From contig NW_027183526.1 in assembly GCF_041296385.1 (NCBI RefSeq), positions 1 to 64,000 on the forward strand: 64,000 bases of DNA. Direction: 5' to 3'. Source of the DNA: Aphelocoma coerulescens. Its lineage: Eukaryota; Chordata; Aves; Passeriformes; Corvidae. Of this stretch, positions 28,815-40,644 are shown one piece after another; within the stretch, counting starts at the first letter, position 1; every line of letters starts with the position of its first letter. The notes under the pieces are model-generated. The model was not told the DNA's origin. It was given only the letters and a program-made list of their open reading frames with translations, and searched no databases. The position numbers were made by a program, and so were the translations under genes.

Positions 28815-29440
28815 GAATCAGGGGGATGGGGAGCAGAAGAATTCGTTTGTCAGGAGCAATGCATCTAGCTTGGTCAGCATAGCAGAGCAGGAAGAAAAGA
28901 TAGGAGACCGCTGATAAGACCAGCGGGAGTCTCAGACAGACATCCTGCCTCATCCCAAAACTAGCTCAAACCAGTGCCAAAGCTTAAACCCAGGCCAAAG
29001 GTATAAAAGAGCATGCGCAGGAGAGAAAGGTGAAAAGTTCAGACGAGGAAGACTCCCCCTGACTTCATCAAAAGACCCTCGGAAGACCCCTACCACAACC
29101 ACCAAACAACACTGCACAAGCGCTACGCGGATGTAAATGACTTTTGAGTTCACAATAAAACCAAGCGAGGCTGGGCGGGGCTAGGTGATGAATATGTATA
29201 AGTTTGTTAGGAAACTTAATGAATATGGAACTTGTAACCCAGTAAATACCGAGCTGAATGCAGCTGTCGGCACGCGTGATTTTGGAGGAGCGATCCCCCG
29301 TGCGTCCCAGCGCTGGAATAAAGCATACCCACCTACTTTACTACTTATTTAGTAGTGGAGTTCTGTCCGCTTTTCATTATAACTCAAGCTATATTAGCAT
29401 CTTGTTACTTTGACCCCAGTTATAATGTTAACTAGTTAAT
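28815..29440 (+). mobile_element. Probable solo LTR, plus orientation
   Basis: Breaks the copy-2 duplication. It has a TATA box (TATAAAA, 29,002-29,008), candidate polyadenylation signals AATAAA at 29,154-29,159 and 29,317-29,322, and a U5-like tail ending in the ATTTAGTAGTGGAGTTCTG region. No coding frame. Exact ends and target-site duplication are not resolved. Confidence 0.55.
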
Positions 29441-30347
29441 ATCTGCATAGAAAGGTTATTCTTAACATGTTTACACATCATTTACAAGCAGCAGTTTTTT
29501 CCTCCTAGTTGTAGAAAGAGGAGGGAGTGAGGACATGTAGAGAAAGACAACTTGACGGCACCAAGGTCAGTGGAAAGAAAGAGGGGCAGGAGATGCTCCC
29601 AGCGTCGGAGTCGAGATTTTCTCTGCAAGCCGTGCTGAGGACTGGGATAAAACAAACTGTCTCCCTGGGATCCATGAAGTCCACGGGGGGATGCAGAGAT
29701 CCACTCCCAGCCCGTGGGAAAAGGTGCTCACAGCGGAGCGGCTGGGTGCTACAAAAGCTGTAATCCAGGGGGAGACCTGAACAGGGAGAGAGGGCTCCTG
29801 CTTCCAGAGATAGAGAAAGAGGGCTCTTGCTTCCGAACTGAAGCAGCTGATCCTTAAAAGACTACACCCCATGGACTAATGACCACACCTGCAGTTTTGG
29901 GAAGACCGTTTTGCCCGTGGGAGGGACTCACGTTACAGCAGGCTGGGAGGGATTGATACTCGTGAAATTAGAAACGCGCTGGAGAAGTGCACAGAGAACT
30001 GTCTCCTGTGGGAAGGAGCCCATGGCAGAGCAGAAGAAAGAGACTCCCCTCCCTGAGGGAACTGAAGAAAGATCTCGAGTGATGAACTGGCTTGAACACT
30101 CCCAGGCCCTGTCTCCCTGCGCTGTCGGAGGGAAAGAGGGAGGGGATGGAGAGGAAAAAAGGTGTTTGAAAGGCTTATTTTCTTCCTCATTATCCTACTC
30201 CGTTAATAATAAATTTACTTTATGCCTTTAAGTTTGAGCCTGTTTTGAACTTAGAATGTTTTTCTCCCAATCCTTATCTCAACTCATGAGCCCTTCGTGA
30301 TGATTTTCATGGCTACCTGATATTTGAGACAGTGTCAAACCACGACA
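29441..30347 (+). mobile_element. Probable second LTR (ERVL-like), plus orientation
   Basis: Ends in CAAACCACGACA at 30,347, a terminus typical of passerine ERVL LTRs. Carries AATAAA at about 30,209 and internal GCCCGTGGGA-type repeats known from such LTRs. The left border is uncertain. Confidence 0.5.
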
Positions 30348-30620
30348 GTGGCCCTTGTGTTCCATGTGGCCCCTCTCTGTCACAAGTGACCCTTGGTTCC
30401 ATGAGATTGTCACAATGGTCCCCATGTAGCCCTGAGGCTGCGCTGTCAGCTGTCACTATGGACGCTGGATTCCACAGGAGCTGGCAATGGCCCAGTGGCA
30501 CCTGCGTCCTCTGAGGCCCCGCCTTGTCAGTGGAGCCGTGTTTCCATGAGATTCCATGTTGGCACAGGGGCCTGCTGAGTTCCATGAGGCTGCGTCGTGT
30601 CCCAATGGACAATCTCGCTG
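30348..30620. repeat. Degenerate TTCCATGAGG / GTCACAATGG minisatellite
   Basis: Irregular units of about 35-45 bp containing GGTTCCATGAG, GTCACAA and TGGCCC words. The same family appears at 35,880-36,060 and 46,130-46,520, and in the tandem array. Confidence 0.6.
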
Positions 30621-32690
30621 CCCTCAGCTCTGCGCTGCCATTGCCAGCCCTGCCCTGACCTCTGCCCAGCCTCACCCTCTGTGCCTTGGACACACACACA
30701 TGCCCTGAGCTCATCCTCCCTCTGGGTGCTTCTCCTGCCCCAGCGCTGCCCTGGGAGGGTTCATTCCTCACAGGAGCTGCTGTGTTTGTACTGGTGCATT
30801 TTATAGCTCTGCTTCTGCCTCTCTGTCACTTGTGTCTCCACAGAGCTCTGCAGGGAGAAGATTCATGGAATGACAGAGGTGGGAAGAGCCCCCTGAGCCC
30901 CCTTGGCCAGGCTGTGGCTGGGCTGGAGTTGCCTTTGTCCAGAGCAGCCCCTGGGCTGCTGTGCTTGCCACTTGTGGCTGCAGCGGGCTTGGTCCCAGCC
31001 CAAGGCTTTGGCTGTCCCTGAGCAGGGCTGGCCCCGCATGAGGCGTCTCTGCAGCCCCCCCAAACCATGGGCTGGGGGTGGGCAAGTGTTCCCAAGGGCA
31101 CAGGGAGGGGACAGCTGGGCTGGACTGACCCAAGGGATCTCCCATTCCATGGGACGTCAGGGTCAGCAATGGACTGGGGGAAAGGAAGGGGGCGAGAGGG
31201 TGTCTGGATTTTCTATATTGATCCATTTGTCTTCCAAGGCAGCCACTCCATGCACTGAATTCTTGCCTCCCTGTGGTTTCTTTGCTTCTGCATTTGGCCT
31301 TTGCTCTTTACTTCCTTTCCCTAACCATTAATCTCTCTTCATGGTGACTCACAGTTTTCTCAGCTTATTTTCTCCCGGTGCCTGGCTGGGGAGGGACAGT
31401 GCCAGAGACACTTGGTTGTCACTTGATGGACAGAGAGGTTTTACCACGGTCACCTTGCCCAAGCCTTCTCTTATGGGCACACCCAGAAGCGTCAGGGCTC
31501 TGTCGGGTGCCCACCCCTGAGCTGGGCTCATGCCCTGCTCACAGCCCCAGGGCTGCTCAGGGACACGAGTCCTTCCCTGGCACGCTCACAGACAGTTCAT
31601 TGCAGCACGGGCAGGGGCTCCCTGGGCTCTGCTGCCGCTGCCAGAGCCTGGCAGGGAGCTCAGCCCTGCGGGTGTCACCCTGCCCTGCCCCTGCCCGAGG
31701 TGCCCCACGGCCGCAGGGATGGGCACGGGGAGCTCTGTGCACAGGAGCTCATCCCAGCCCCGCATCCAGGGGGTTCCCAGGGGACGGCACTCTCTGGGAA
31801 CTCCAGGAACAGCTGAAGGTGTTTGTGCTCGCTGGGTTTATGTCCCCCCCCCCCCCCCCCACACAGGGTGTTCAGGGCTGTGTCTTGTCTGTGCACTGCA
31901 AACACGGAGCCCTGACCCGGTCCCTGGATGTCCCTCCATGGAGGGAAGAACAACCTCTGTGAGCTGGGCAGAGAGGCCCCTGCTGGCAGCGGCGCTGGCT
32001 TTGCCAGGGCACTGCTGGGTGCCCCCACCCTGAGCACTGCCACCCTTTGCTGCTCAGGGCTGGTTTCCTCTCCAGGGTGCTGCGTTGGGCACATCCTGGA
32101 GACAAAATTGGGAAGGAGATTGAAGCTTTCAGGCCCTGCACTGGGGAGATGCCCTCGCATGATGGAAATGCTGCTGCAGAGCCCAGCTCTGTCCCAGCAG
32201 TGCCCACGGCCTGTCCCTGCCTGCAGTCCCTGGGCAGTCACACAGCAGGACTGGGACCCAGCTGACAGAGCCCTGAGGCCTGAAACCAACACAGGGGCTC
32301 TGCAGGGGAGTGTGGAAGGGAAGGAAGAGGAGTTACGGAGGAGAAGTCCTGGGGCTCCCTGGCAGTGCTCTCCTGCTGGGACTCTTTTCTCCCCCAGCTC
32401 TGCCCAGAGGCACCGACCCTGCAGCTCCAGAGAAGTCAGGGAGGAAAGATGTCAGGGAAACAAGACAACACAGGCTTCTTTCTTTTGTTCCAGCACACAC
32501 ATACTGTAGTGCAGCTCCCCGTTTCTACAGTCTCTGGGTCACACTGGAAAGGCAAATACCAAATTAAAAATGGAACAGACAAAGATTTTTGTGTGAACAA
32601 ATTCACAGCAGCGTAACACCTGTGTCAGCAGCAACAAACACAGGACACAGAGTGGGCATTAATGAGTCACATCAGAGCAGCTCTGCAGGA
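30621..32690. other. No gene recognised; includes a dispersed repeat and a poly-C run
   Basis: 30,590-30,770 is an inverted copy of sequence at about 46,780-46,940. A C run lies at about 31,844-31,860. Remaining frames have no domain. Confidence 0.4.
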
Positions 32691-32700
32691 GAATGAGAGT

Positions 32701-33632
32701 TTATTGCTGCTGAAAACCGGCCGTGATCCTTTTCCTCAGGGCATCCCTGAGCTCCTGCTTCCTCAGGCTGTAGATGAGGGGGTTCAGGGCTGGAGGCAGC
32801 ACCGAGTACAGAACTGACACTGCCACATCCAAGGATGGGGAGGAGATGGAGGGGGGCTTCAGGTAGGAAAATATAACAGTGCTGAGGAACAGAGAGAGCA
32901 TGGCCAGGTGAGGGAGGCACGTGGAAAAGGCTTTGTGCCGGCCCTGCTCAGAGGGGATCTTCAGCACGGCCCTGAAGATCTGCACATAGGAGAAAACAAT
33001 GAACACAAAACAGCCAAATACCAAACAGACACTGACAGCGATGAGCCCAAGTTCCCTGAGGTAGGATTTGGAGCAGGAGAGCTTGAGGATGTGTGGGATT
33101 TCCCAGAAGAAGTGGCCCAGGCCATTGCCCTGGCACAGGGGCAGGGGAAATGTATTGGCCATGTGCATGAGAGTGTAGAGAAAGGCACTGGCCCAGGCAG
33201 CTGCTGCCATGTGGGCACAAGCTCTGCTGCCCAGGAGGGCCCCGTAGTGCAGGGCTTTGCAGATGGACACGTAGCGGTCGTAGCACATGATGAGGAGGAG
33301 GGAATACTCTGCTGAGATGAAGAACAGAAAGAAAAACACCTGAGCAGCACATGCTGAGTAGGAGAGGTGCCTGGTGCCCAGAGGGAATTGTGCATGGCCT
33401 TGGGGACAGTGGTGCAGATGGAGCCCAGGTCGCTGAGGGCCAGGCTGAGCAGGAAGAAGAACACGGGGCTGGGCAGGTGCTGGCCGCAGGCTCCGGCACT
33501 GATGATGAGGCCGTTGGCCAGGAGGGCAGCCAGGGAGATGCCCAGGAAGAGGCAGAAGTGCAGGAGCTGCAGCTGCCGCGTGTCTGCCAATGCCAGCAGG
33601 AGGAAGTGCCTGATGGAGCTGCTGTTGGACAT
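32701..33632 (-). pseudogene. Olfactory receptor, family-14-like, one frameshift
   Basis: An intronless seven-helix receptor on the minus strand, about 310 residues, from ATG at 33,632 to a TAA at 32,701. Seen: an N-terminal NSS glycosylation site, TM2 with the SLALSDLGSICTTVPKAMHN block, TM3 end MCYDRYVSICKALHY (usual MAYDRY), TM6 KAFSTCLPHL and TM7 PPALNPLIYSLR. The two halves lie in different frames. A single-base deletion near 33,365-33,375, in the loop just before TM3, breaks the frame. All else is family-like, so it is a very young pseudogene or an assembly error. It matches the large avian-expanded OR14-type (gamma-c) group. Confidence 0.85.
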
Positions 33633-33639
33633 TTCTGCA

Positions 33640-35220
33640 CTCTGGACTGTTGGAAGAAGGCATTGACAAGCTGGGACAGATTCCCCTGAGTCAATCCTAT
33701 GCTATTTTCTTAGGAATCCCCTCAAAACAACTTCTCCTCCTGTGACAGAACTTGGCTAAGCTTTTTGATTTCTGAGCTCAGGTTTGTGCTGCTGCCTCAT
33801 CCTCAGCGTTGCTCTCAGCCTGAACACTGGGGGCCCAGAGGGAAAACAGGGCTCCCTGTGCCCCAGTGCAGTCGGACCTGCTGGTCCCCACACAGGTGCC
33901 CTTTGCTCATTTCACCTCCCTCTATTTCCTGGTGATTGTACTTAAAATGGGCTTGAAAAATAAAGTGACTTTTTGAAGGCCCCAATTTCAAAACCATTGC
34001 TCTAAACCCTTCTTCCTTTCCCTGTGCAGCTGTGGTTGCTCTGGCTCTCTGCTGCCTGCAGTTGTGCCTCCTGGCAGCTGTTTCTCTGGGTCCAAGGCTT
34101 GTCCCTGCCAGTGCTGCCAGAGCCCAGCCCAGCCCTGGGGGCTCAGCTCTGCCCTGCAGAGCCCTCCCAGCACAGGGCACTGCCCAGGGGCATCTCCCTG
34201 GCAGCAGGGCCTGAAGGGCAGCTCAGACAAAGGGAGATGCTGCAAGCCAAGGTGCTGCTGGTGCTGTCTGCAGGCAGAGGAGTGTGAGGAGGCACTTCCT
34301 GAGGGAGATCTGAGGCAGAGCTGCTGATCCCCAGGGCAGCAGTGCAGGAGTCTCAGTGACACAGACAAACCTGAGAGCCCCTTTCCCTTCCCTTGAGGAG
34401 AAAGCTGAGAGCAGCTCTGGCCATGCAGCACCACCTCCCCAGCAGGAGGAGTCTGCCCTGAGGGGGGCCGCTCCTTCCACCTCCAACTCCTCCCCACAGC
34501 CCATGGGGAGCTCCCAGGCAGGCTGAGAGCTGCCCCTGGCAGGTGGCAGATGCCCTGGCCTGGCAAAGAGCCCTCAGGGCTGCAGGAGCTGCTCTGCAGG
34601 ACAGCCCTGGGCACCCCTGGCTCCTGCCCACCTTCAGAGCCTGCAGCCGGCCCTGGCAGCAGGAGCCGTCCTGCCCTGTCCCTCTGACAGTGCCCAGGGC
34701 AGCCCCGCTCTGCAGCACATCCTCCCCCAAGGCAGGAACGGCAGCAGAGCCATCCTCACAGCCATGGCAGCCGTGTCATGGGCCAGCTCTAGAGGATCCC
34801 TGCAGCCAGAGACTCACTGTGTCCCACGCTGTGAAGGTTTCTCCACGAATGAGTTCAGAGCTGTCCTTCCAGCTGCTTTAGCTAGCTCTCTGCTCACTCC
34901 TCCCAGGTACCTGCAGGCAGTGCCCTCAGCCCTGCTGGGCAGGCAGAGGAGCTGCTCCTCAGCAGAGCTGCCTCTTTGAAGCTCTCGCTGGTTGCCAGGA
35001 GCTTGAGAGTTCCCTCTGTGCCAGGAGCCCGGCCCAGCTCAGCAGCACAGCAGCAGCACAAGGACTTTAATGACCCTCTCAGGCCTTTGGTGTTGTTCAC
35101 ATCAGACTCAGTCCCTCAGAGCGTCTTCAAAAAACTTCTCAAGAACTCAAAGATTCAAAGTCCAAAGTTTCTTGAACTTTTAATGGGTCCCATCAGGACA
35201 CGACTCACGTGAAAGTGTCC
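33640..35220. other. Upstream sequence of the olfactory receptor; no gene recognised
   Basis: GC-moderate sequence with many short overlapping frames on both strands and no domain. Confidence 0.35.
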
Positions 35221-35880
35221 CCAGGTTCCAGTGAGAGCAGAACTCTGGAGGCAGCGATGGCAGGTGGGGACAAGCAAGGGAAAGGTGTCTCTGGTGCTGA
35301 GCAAACCTGGCTGTGTTCCCTGAGTGCAAAGGGCCAAGGCCTGAGCCCCAGCCCCTGGCAAGGCAGATCCTGTCCCTCCCTCAGTGCTCAGGGCTCTTGC
35401 CGGGGCACTGGGAAGTGGGGATGGGCAGTGCCCAGGGCAGCACCATGGGGCGGCCCCTGCCAGGCTGCTGGGCAGGGACAAGGAGGCACTGAGGCCCCAG
35501 GGCTGCAAGGGTCACTTGTCTCCTGCTGGCCTCAGGGCCAGGGCCAGCAGCCGTGGCCAAAGGGCTGCACAAGTTGGCTCTGTCAGGGCCTTGCAGCTGC
35601 TGCCCATCCCTCTGCCCTCTGCAGCCCAGGCTGTGCCACGCTGTCCCTGCCCTGCGCCTCTGTCCCTGCAGGCTGTCCTCATCCCCCCGGCTGCCCCACC
35701 TGGCTGGCCCCTTCCTTTGCCGGCAGCTCTGCGTCCTGCCTGCCTCTACCTGGGCACACAAAGCCTTGGGCTGCTCCAGGCTCCTTCTGGGGGACGTGTT
35801 GCACCCCAGCCCTGCCTGGGAGGGAAATTCCTTTCTCCTGGTGTCCACTCTGGACCTCCCCAGCTGCCCTGTCACAAAGG
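35221..35880. other. No gene recognised
   Basis: Long overlapping frames on both strands (for example 35,209-36,255 plus) run through GC-rich sequence and then into minisatellite. I see no domain or splice structure. Confidence 0.35.
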
Positions 35881-36060
35881 CCCCTCGGTTCTTTGGGGCC
35901 CAGCAGTGCCACAGTGGCCCCTTGGCTCCATGGAACGCCACAGGGTCACAATGGTTCCCTTGGTGCCACCAGCCCTGCAGGGTCACAACGGCCCCTGGGT
36001 TCCACGAGGCCACGCGGGGTCACAGTGGTCTCCAGAGGAAGGGCAGCACCGAGCCCCAGG
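35881..36060. repeat. TTCCATGAGG-type minisatellite, second tract
   Basis: About four irregular units of about 40-45 bp with the words GGCCCCTTGGCTCCA, GGGTCACAATGG and GGTTCCACGAGG. Confidence 0.65.
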
Positions 36061-36124
36061 GTTTCAGGGGCAGATGAGACACAGCCACCAGAGGCCAAGG
36101 CCAGCCACATCTGTCTGTCCTGGC

Positions 36125-36430
36125 AGGTTTGTCTGGGAGCAGCCCTTGGATATTGGGAATTTGGGAGGTGGAATCCCAATTTTGGCCATGGGCACCTTGT
36201 TGAGAAGGATGGGTTTATTCCACATGAAAGTAAAGCACAAAGTCCAAGAGTTTAGGAAGAAGATGAGAGGTGGCCACCATGGGTGAGGGCAGCCAGACCT
36301 GTCTCTCATGGCAGCTTTTGTCTGGGAGCAATCCTTGGATAGACAGAATTTGGGAGGTAGAATTTCAGTTTTGGCCATGGGAGCCTGGATGAGAAGGACG
36401 GTTCTTTTCCTTAGGAAGGAAAGCACGAAG
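36125..36430. repeat. Two tandem degenerate copies of a ~190-bp sequence
   Basis: The block with TGTCTGGGAGCA, CCTTGGATA, GAATTTGGGAGGT and TTTTGGCCATGGG occurs at about 36,130 and again at about 36,315, around 185 bp apart, with moderate divergence. Confidence 0.65.
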
Positions 36431-38735
36431 CCCCAGGAGCCCCAGGGCTCCTGAGCCAGCCCCTGCTGCCCCGGGAGGGAATTTGGGGAGGGGGCAGAGG
36501 GGGTGCGCAGCCCCTGCCGGGGGATGACCCCGGCCCAGCGCCCTTCGTTCAGCACCGAGCTGGGCGTGGGGCCGCAGGAGGAAGAGGCCGATGGGAAGCA
36601 GATCCTGCAGGGGAGACAGGGCTTGGGCTCAGGGCAAGGTTCTGCCCTGCACACCTGGCTCAGGTGTGAGCCTGCCCCAGGAAGGGAGCGGGACATTCCC
36701 ATCCCCACGGATCAGGGCTGGGAGCAGCACTGGGACCAGGGACATGGAAATACTGGGAGCCACTGGGACCGCACTGAGGGGTGAATTATCCCCCCCAGCA
36801 CCTTTCCAGGCCGCCCTGTGACCTGAGAAATGCTCGCTGGGCCTCAGCCTTGGCCAAGAGCCCCCGGGCTCAGCTGCTCTGAGCTCAGGCGCTGCCGGCT
36901 CCCGCAGCCCGCCCAGGGCCGCCCTGCCCGTGCCGGGGCTGTGCTGGAATTCTCTGCTGCTGCTGGGCCACTCGGGGGGTCTGGCCCAGCAGGAAAGGTG
37001 ACCTTGAGCCAGGAGCTTTCCTTGGCCGCAGCAAAGCCTCAGCATGGAAAGACCTTCCCAGCGCTGTGCCCTGGGCCGGGAGGGATTGTGCCACCAGAGC
37101 TGTCCCTCCATTTCTTCTGCCAGGCAGCTCTAGGACATGGAAAGTGGAGAAGCCAGAGCTGCTTCTCAGCTTTTCACAGTCCTCCAGAGGAATCCTGTGT
37201 GGGAAGCAGCCTGGGAACAGGGTTGAGGTGCCAGGGCAGGGGAATTCAGAGCCCTTTCCTCCCCCGTGGGCTGAGGCTCTGGCCCTTGCCCTTTGCAATG
37301 GCCCTGCAGCTGCCAGAGGGGCCTTTTTGGCTCAGCTGAGAGCAGTCCTGCTGCAAGGCTGTCCTCGAGCTGCTTGGGCTGCACATGTGCCCAGGGAATG
37401 CTCATTGCTTGCAGTCTCAGGTGCTGTGCGTGTGCAGGTGTAACTACTGCAGGAGGGAACAGCTCTGCTGGGGGGAGTTCTCTTTTTCTTGGTGGTTTTT
37501 CTGTTGAATGAACGTTCCCTGCCAGCTCTTCCCTGCAGAGCTCTGTAGCTGTATGTGCCACTTGTCTGTGGCACTGTGGCTCAGGAGGTGGCCAAGGGGA
37601 GCTTGGCCGAGGTGTGGGCAGAGGAATGGCCATCAGGCCAGGCTGGGGGGTCAGCGGCCGGTCAGTTGCGTTGGGTGGCCGCGGCTCTGGACGCTTGTGT
37701 GGGAGCGTGTGCAGGGCTGGAAGGCTGGGGCTGCCGCCGCTGTGTCGCAGAGCCGGGAAGGCCGGGGCTGGCCCGGCCCTGGCCCGGCCCCGCCAGTTCT
37801 GCCAGCTGCCGGCAGGGACACAAAGGGCAGCTCCGAGCTGCGGCCGCTGCGCTGCGGCCGCACAAACGCAGCGCCCGCAGAGCTCCAGGGCAAGGTGCTG
37901 GCCCTGGCTCGGGGCTGGGCCGGGGCCAGCGGCAGAAAATCAACTTGCAGCTCGGGCCCCGCAGCAGGGAGGAGCAGCAATTGCTGGGGGAGAGAGACTC
38001 TTGCCAAGGGCCTGCGGGGCCGGGCCCCAGGGAACGGCTTCCCGCTGCCCGAGGGCAGGCTGAGATGGGATGTGGGGCAGCAATGGTTCCCTGGCAGGGC
38101 GCTCAGGGCCTGGCACAGGCTGGCCCGAGAAGCTGCGGCTGCCCCCGCATCCCTGCAAGTGTCCCAGGCCGGCTCGGCCATTGGGGCTTCCTGCCCAGGA
38201 GGGCTGGGCTGGGCTGGGGCTGCTGAGGGCGGGATGGGCTCTGGCTGAGCCAGCTGAAGGCTGCGCATGATGAGGCCGGGGGGACCCCGTTGCTGAGTGG
38301 GTTCTGGGGTATCCCACATTCCTGAAGGGATTTTAGGGTATGTCCCATTCCTGAGGCATTTTTGGGGTGCCCCCCAATGCTTAGGGAGGGGTTCTGAGAG
38401 GGGGGCTCTGGTGCTTGGAAGGGGGACCTATTGTCAGGGAGCCGGGGAGCCCATTTTGGGAAGGATGCTGCTGTTTCTGGCAATGTTGAGAGGTTCTGAA
38501 TGGGCTGTGGGGCCCTGGCTCTCATTTTGGGACTTGAGGTGAGCCCATGGGCACAGCAAGGGCTGAGGAGAGGTTCCAAGCTCCCATTTGGGATGGAGGG
38601 ATTGAGCGGGTGCCTCCAATAAACTCAATCCCAGCCCCAATGTGTCGATGGCAGCCCCAAATGGCTCGATCCGTCAGCCCCAAGGCCTGGCTGTGGGGAG
38701 TCAGGAGCCACAGAAGGGGAATTGGTGTCCAGGAG
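36431..38735. other. No gene recognised; CpG-rich around 37,640-38,040
   Basis: A CpG-rich island-like stretch with long frames on both strands but no recognisable domain. It could be the promoter of an unrecognised gene or a dispersed avian repeat. Confidence 0.35.
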
Positions 38736-38738
38736 GGA

Positions 38739-38816
38739 TGGGATGGGATGGGATGGGATGGGATGGGATGGGATGGGATGGGATGGGATGGGATGGGATG
38801 GGATGGGATGGGATGG
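38739..38816. repeat. (GGGAT)n microsatellite
   Basis: About 15 GGGAT pentamers in a row. The Trp-Asp-Gly-Met repeats in overlapping frames are an artefact of it. Confidence 0.95.
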
Positions 38817-39123
38817 GGGTTGCATCATGGGGGTGGGATGAAGTTTGGGATTGATGGGGTGGTTTGAACACTTGGAGTGGGGCACTCCAGGGAGGAAAAC
38901 CAGGAGCTGCTTTTGGGGAGGCACCTGCTGCTTTTTGACAATTTTAGGGCCTCTAAGTGGCTTCTGGGAGGTTGCAGTGAATTTGGGGAAAGTGCCATAA
39001 ACCCCCCGCAATTTGGGGGGCTGAGGTGAAATCCCCACATTTTGGGAGGGTGAGAGGACCCTAATTGGGAGGGGATCCTGCTGCTTTGCACCCCTTCAAT
39101 GGGGTGAGAAGTGGCTTGTGAGG

Positions 39124-39258
39124 GACGGAAGGAAGGAAGGAAGGAAGGAAGGAAGGAAGGAAGGAAGGAAGGAAGGAAGGAAGGAAGGAAGGAAGGAAGG
39201 AAGGAAGGAAGGAAGGAAGGAAGGAAGGAAGGAAGGAAGGAAGGAAGGAAGGAAGGAA
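39124..39258. repeat. (GGAA)n microsatellite
   Basis: About 33 uninterrupted GGAA tetramers. Confidence 0.95.
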
Positions 39259-39534
39259 AACAATGCAAGTACTGAATGAAACAAAAAAAAGATAAATAAC
39301 TGAGTTCTCTTTTAAAAAATATCAATTCCCTCTGAATCCAAAGTTGCAGAAGACTTTTCTTTCCACATTTGGGTTTTGTTTTTATCTCTCATACTTTTTC
39401 TGGTTCTTTTCTTTTTTCTCTTGTTTTTAATAGATAAGACCTGCTAGGAAAGGAATGCAGAGCAAAATGAGACCCATTTCTGGCAGGCAATGAAAGTGTC
39501 GGCTCCTGGTCTGGTTGCTTTTGTGTGGATCCCT

Positions 39535-39887
39535 CATCTCTGTGGCACGGGGGGAATAGCAGTGCTGGGAGCCAGCAGCGGGCTCAGGAGCATCCCGCTC
39601 TGTCAGCTCTGAGCAGGTGGCACATGTCCTGCTCTCCTGCTGCCCTCCAAAGCACAGAATCCATGGGCAAGTTTAGGCCCAGCTCTGGGCACAGCCAGCA
39701 TGGCCTGGGCACGGGAACGGGGGCCAAAGCGGGCGGGATCCTTCTGCAGCTGCCTGGTGGTTTCTGGTTTCTGTGCCCAGAGTGCCAGGATGTTCTTAAG
39801 AGGTGCTTGTCCATGCAGCCCTTGGACAGGCCGTCCTTGGAAGAGCTCTTCAGTGCTCCTTGGCTGCAGGGTGTTCATGTGCCCTAG
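39535..39887 (+). pseudogene. PIM1-like 3' fragment: intron 4 and exon 5
   Basis: The plus-strand sequence matches the end of the intact PIM1-like gene. Intron-4-like DNA runs from about 39,535, then AG at 39,780, then a 107-bp terminal exon (39,781-39,887) starting ECQDVLKRCLSMQPLDRPSL and ending in TAG. This is the same exon length and stop position as exon 5 of the intact gene. The exon is undamaged, but no P-loop or catalytic exons precede it here. Confidence 0.75.
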
Positions 39888-40164
39888 AGGATGGCAGGGA
39901 CCCACGGGCACAGTGTGATCCAGGGGCCTGGCAGGTAACAGCCCCACACAGCTCTTGGCAATCAGTGGCAAAGCAAAGCAGACTATTTTGTCCTGTCTGT
40001 AGCTCTGAGCAGGGAGCATCAGAAGGGAACACGCAGCTCTTGGGCTGCAGCTGAGCTGGAGGCCTGCTCTGGCAAGCACTGGTGGCCACCATCCCCCCTG
40101 GTTTTGTTTGTCTGGTTCATTGATGGCTGGGGCCCTGGGCAGAACCCTGAGAGCCTGGTGTGGC
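39888..40164. other. Spacer between PIM1-like fragments
   Basis: 3' flank of the exon-5 fragment. No feature recognised. Confidence 0.4.
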
Positions 40165-40344
40165 CCCAGGGAAGGAGAAGGAGCCCCTGGAGAAGCTGTA
40201 CCAGGTGGGGCTGCTGCTGCTGGAGCCACCAAGGACGAGCTCAAGGACGACAACCTCTTCCTGGAGCTGGCCAGTGGCAGCTGAAGATGATGGACTTTGA
40301 TTCTGGCACCTTCTCCAAAGACACGCTCCACGGCCAGTGTGCAG
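40165..40344 (+). pseudogene. PIM1-like fragment with N-terminus fused to catalytic-loop exon
   Basis: Encodes PGKEKEPLEKLYQVG, the PIM segment just before the P-loop, then a frame change into KDDNLFLELASGQLK and DFDSGTFSKDTLHG, ending at an intact GTGAGT donor (40,345). The P-loop, catalytic lysine and HRD motif are missing. It has the same layout as 23,734-23,905 on the other strand, so both descend from one shortened PIM1-like ancestor. Intron-like sequence follows to about 40,640 without clear exons 4-5. Confidence 0.65.
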
Positions 40345-40644
40345 GTGAGTCCAGAGCCAGGGGGATGCTCCCAGAGCTGGGCATGGCACGGCCTGGCTGG
40401 GCACCAAAGGTTCCCCCTTTGCTGGGGCGGCTGCAGGGAATTCTTCAGTGGCTGCCAAACTGCTTTTGGGCTCTGGGCAGCTGCTGAGGAGGTGGCTGTG
40501 CCATGGCTGGCTGCAGGCTGGGCACATGTCCTGCCCTCCTGCTCTGCTCCCAAAGGCAGCAATGCTGGGCAGCTTTGGGCCCTGCTCTGAGCACAGCCAG
40601 CACGGCCTGGGCACTGCGGGCGGCTGGGACAAGGCCGTGAAATC

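Noticed and set aside
35209..36255. 348-codon plus frame
   Set aside because: It passes from GC-rich unassigned DNA into a minisatellite and matches no family.
36431..36780. Possible further MHC class II 3' fragment (minus)
   Set aside because: A weak resemblance to class II 3' sequence only; no transmembrane or immunoglobulin-domain exon could be found.
38547..38867. Frames with Gly-Met-Gly-Trp-Asp repeats
   Set aside because: They are the translation of the GGGAT microsatellite.
39096..39325. Frames rich in FLPS repeats
   Set aside because: They are the translation of the GGAA microsatellite.
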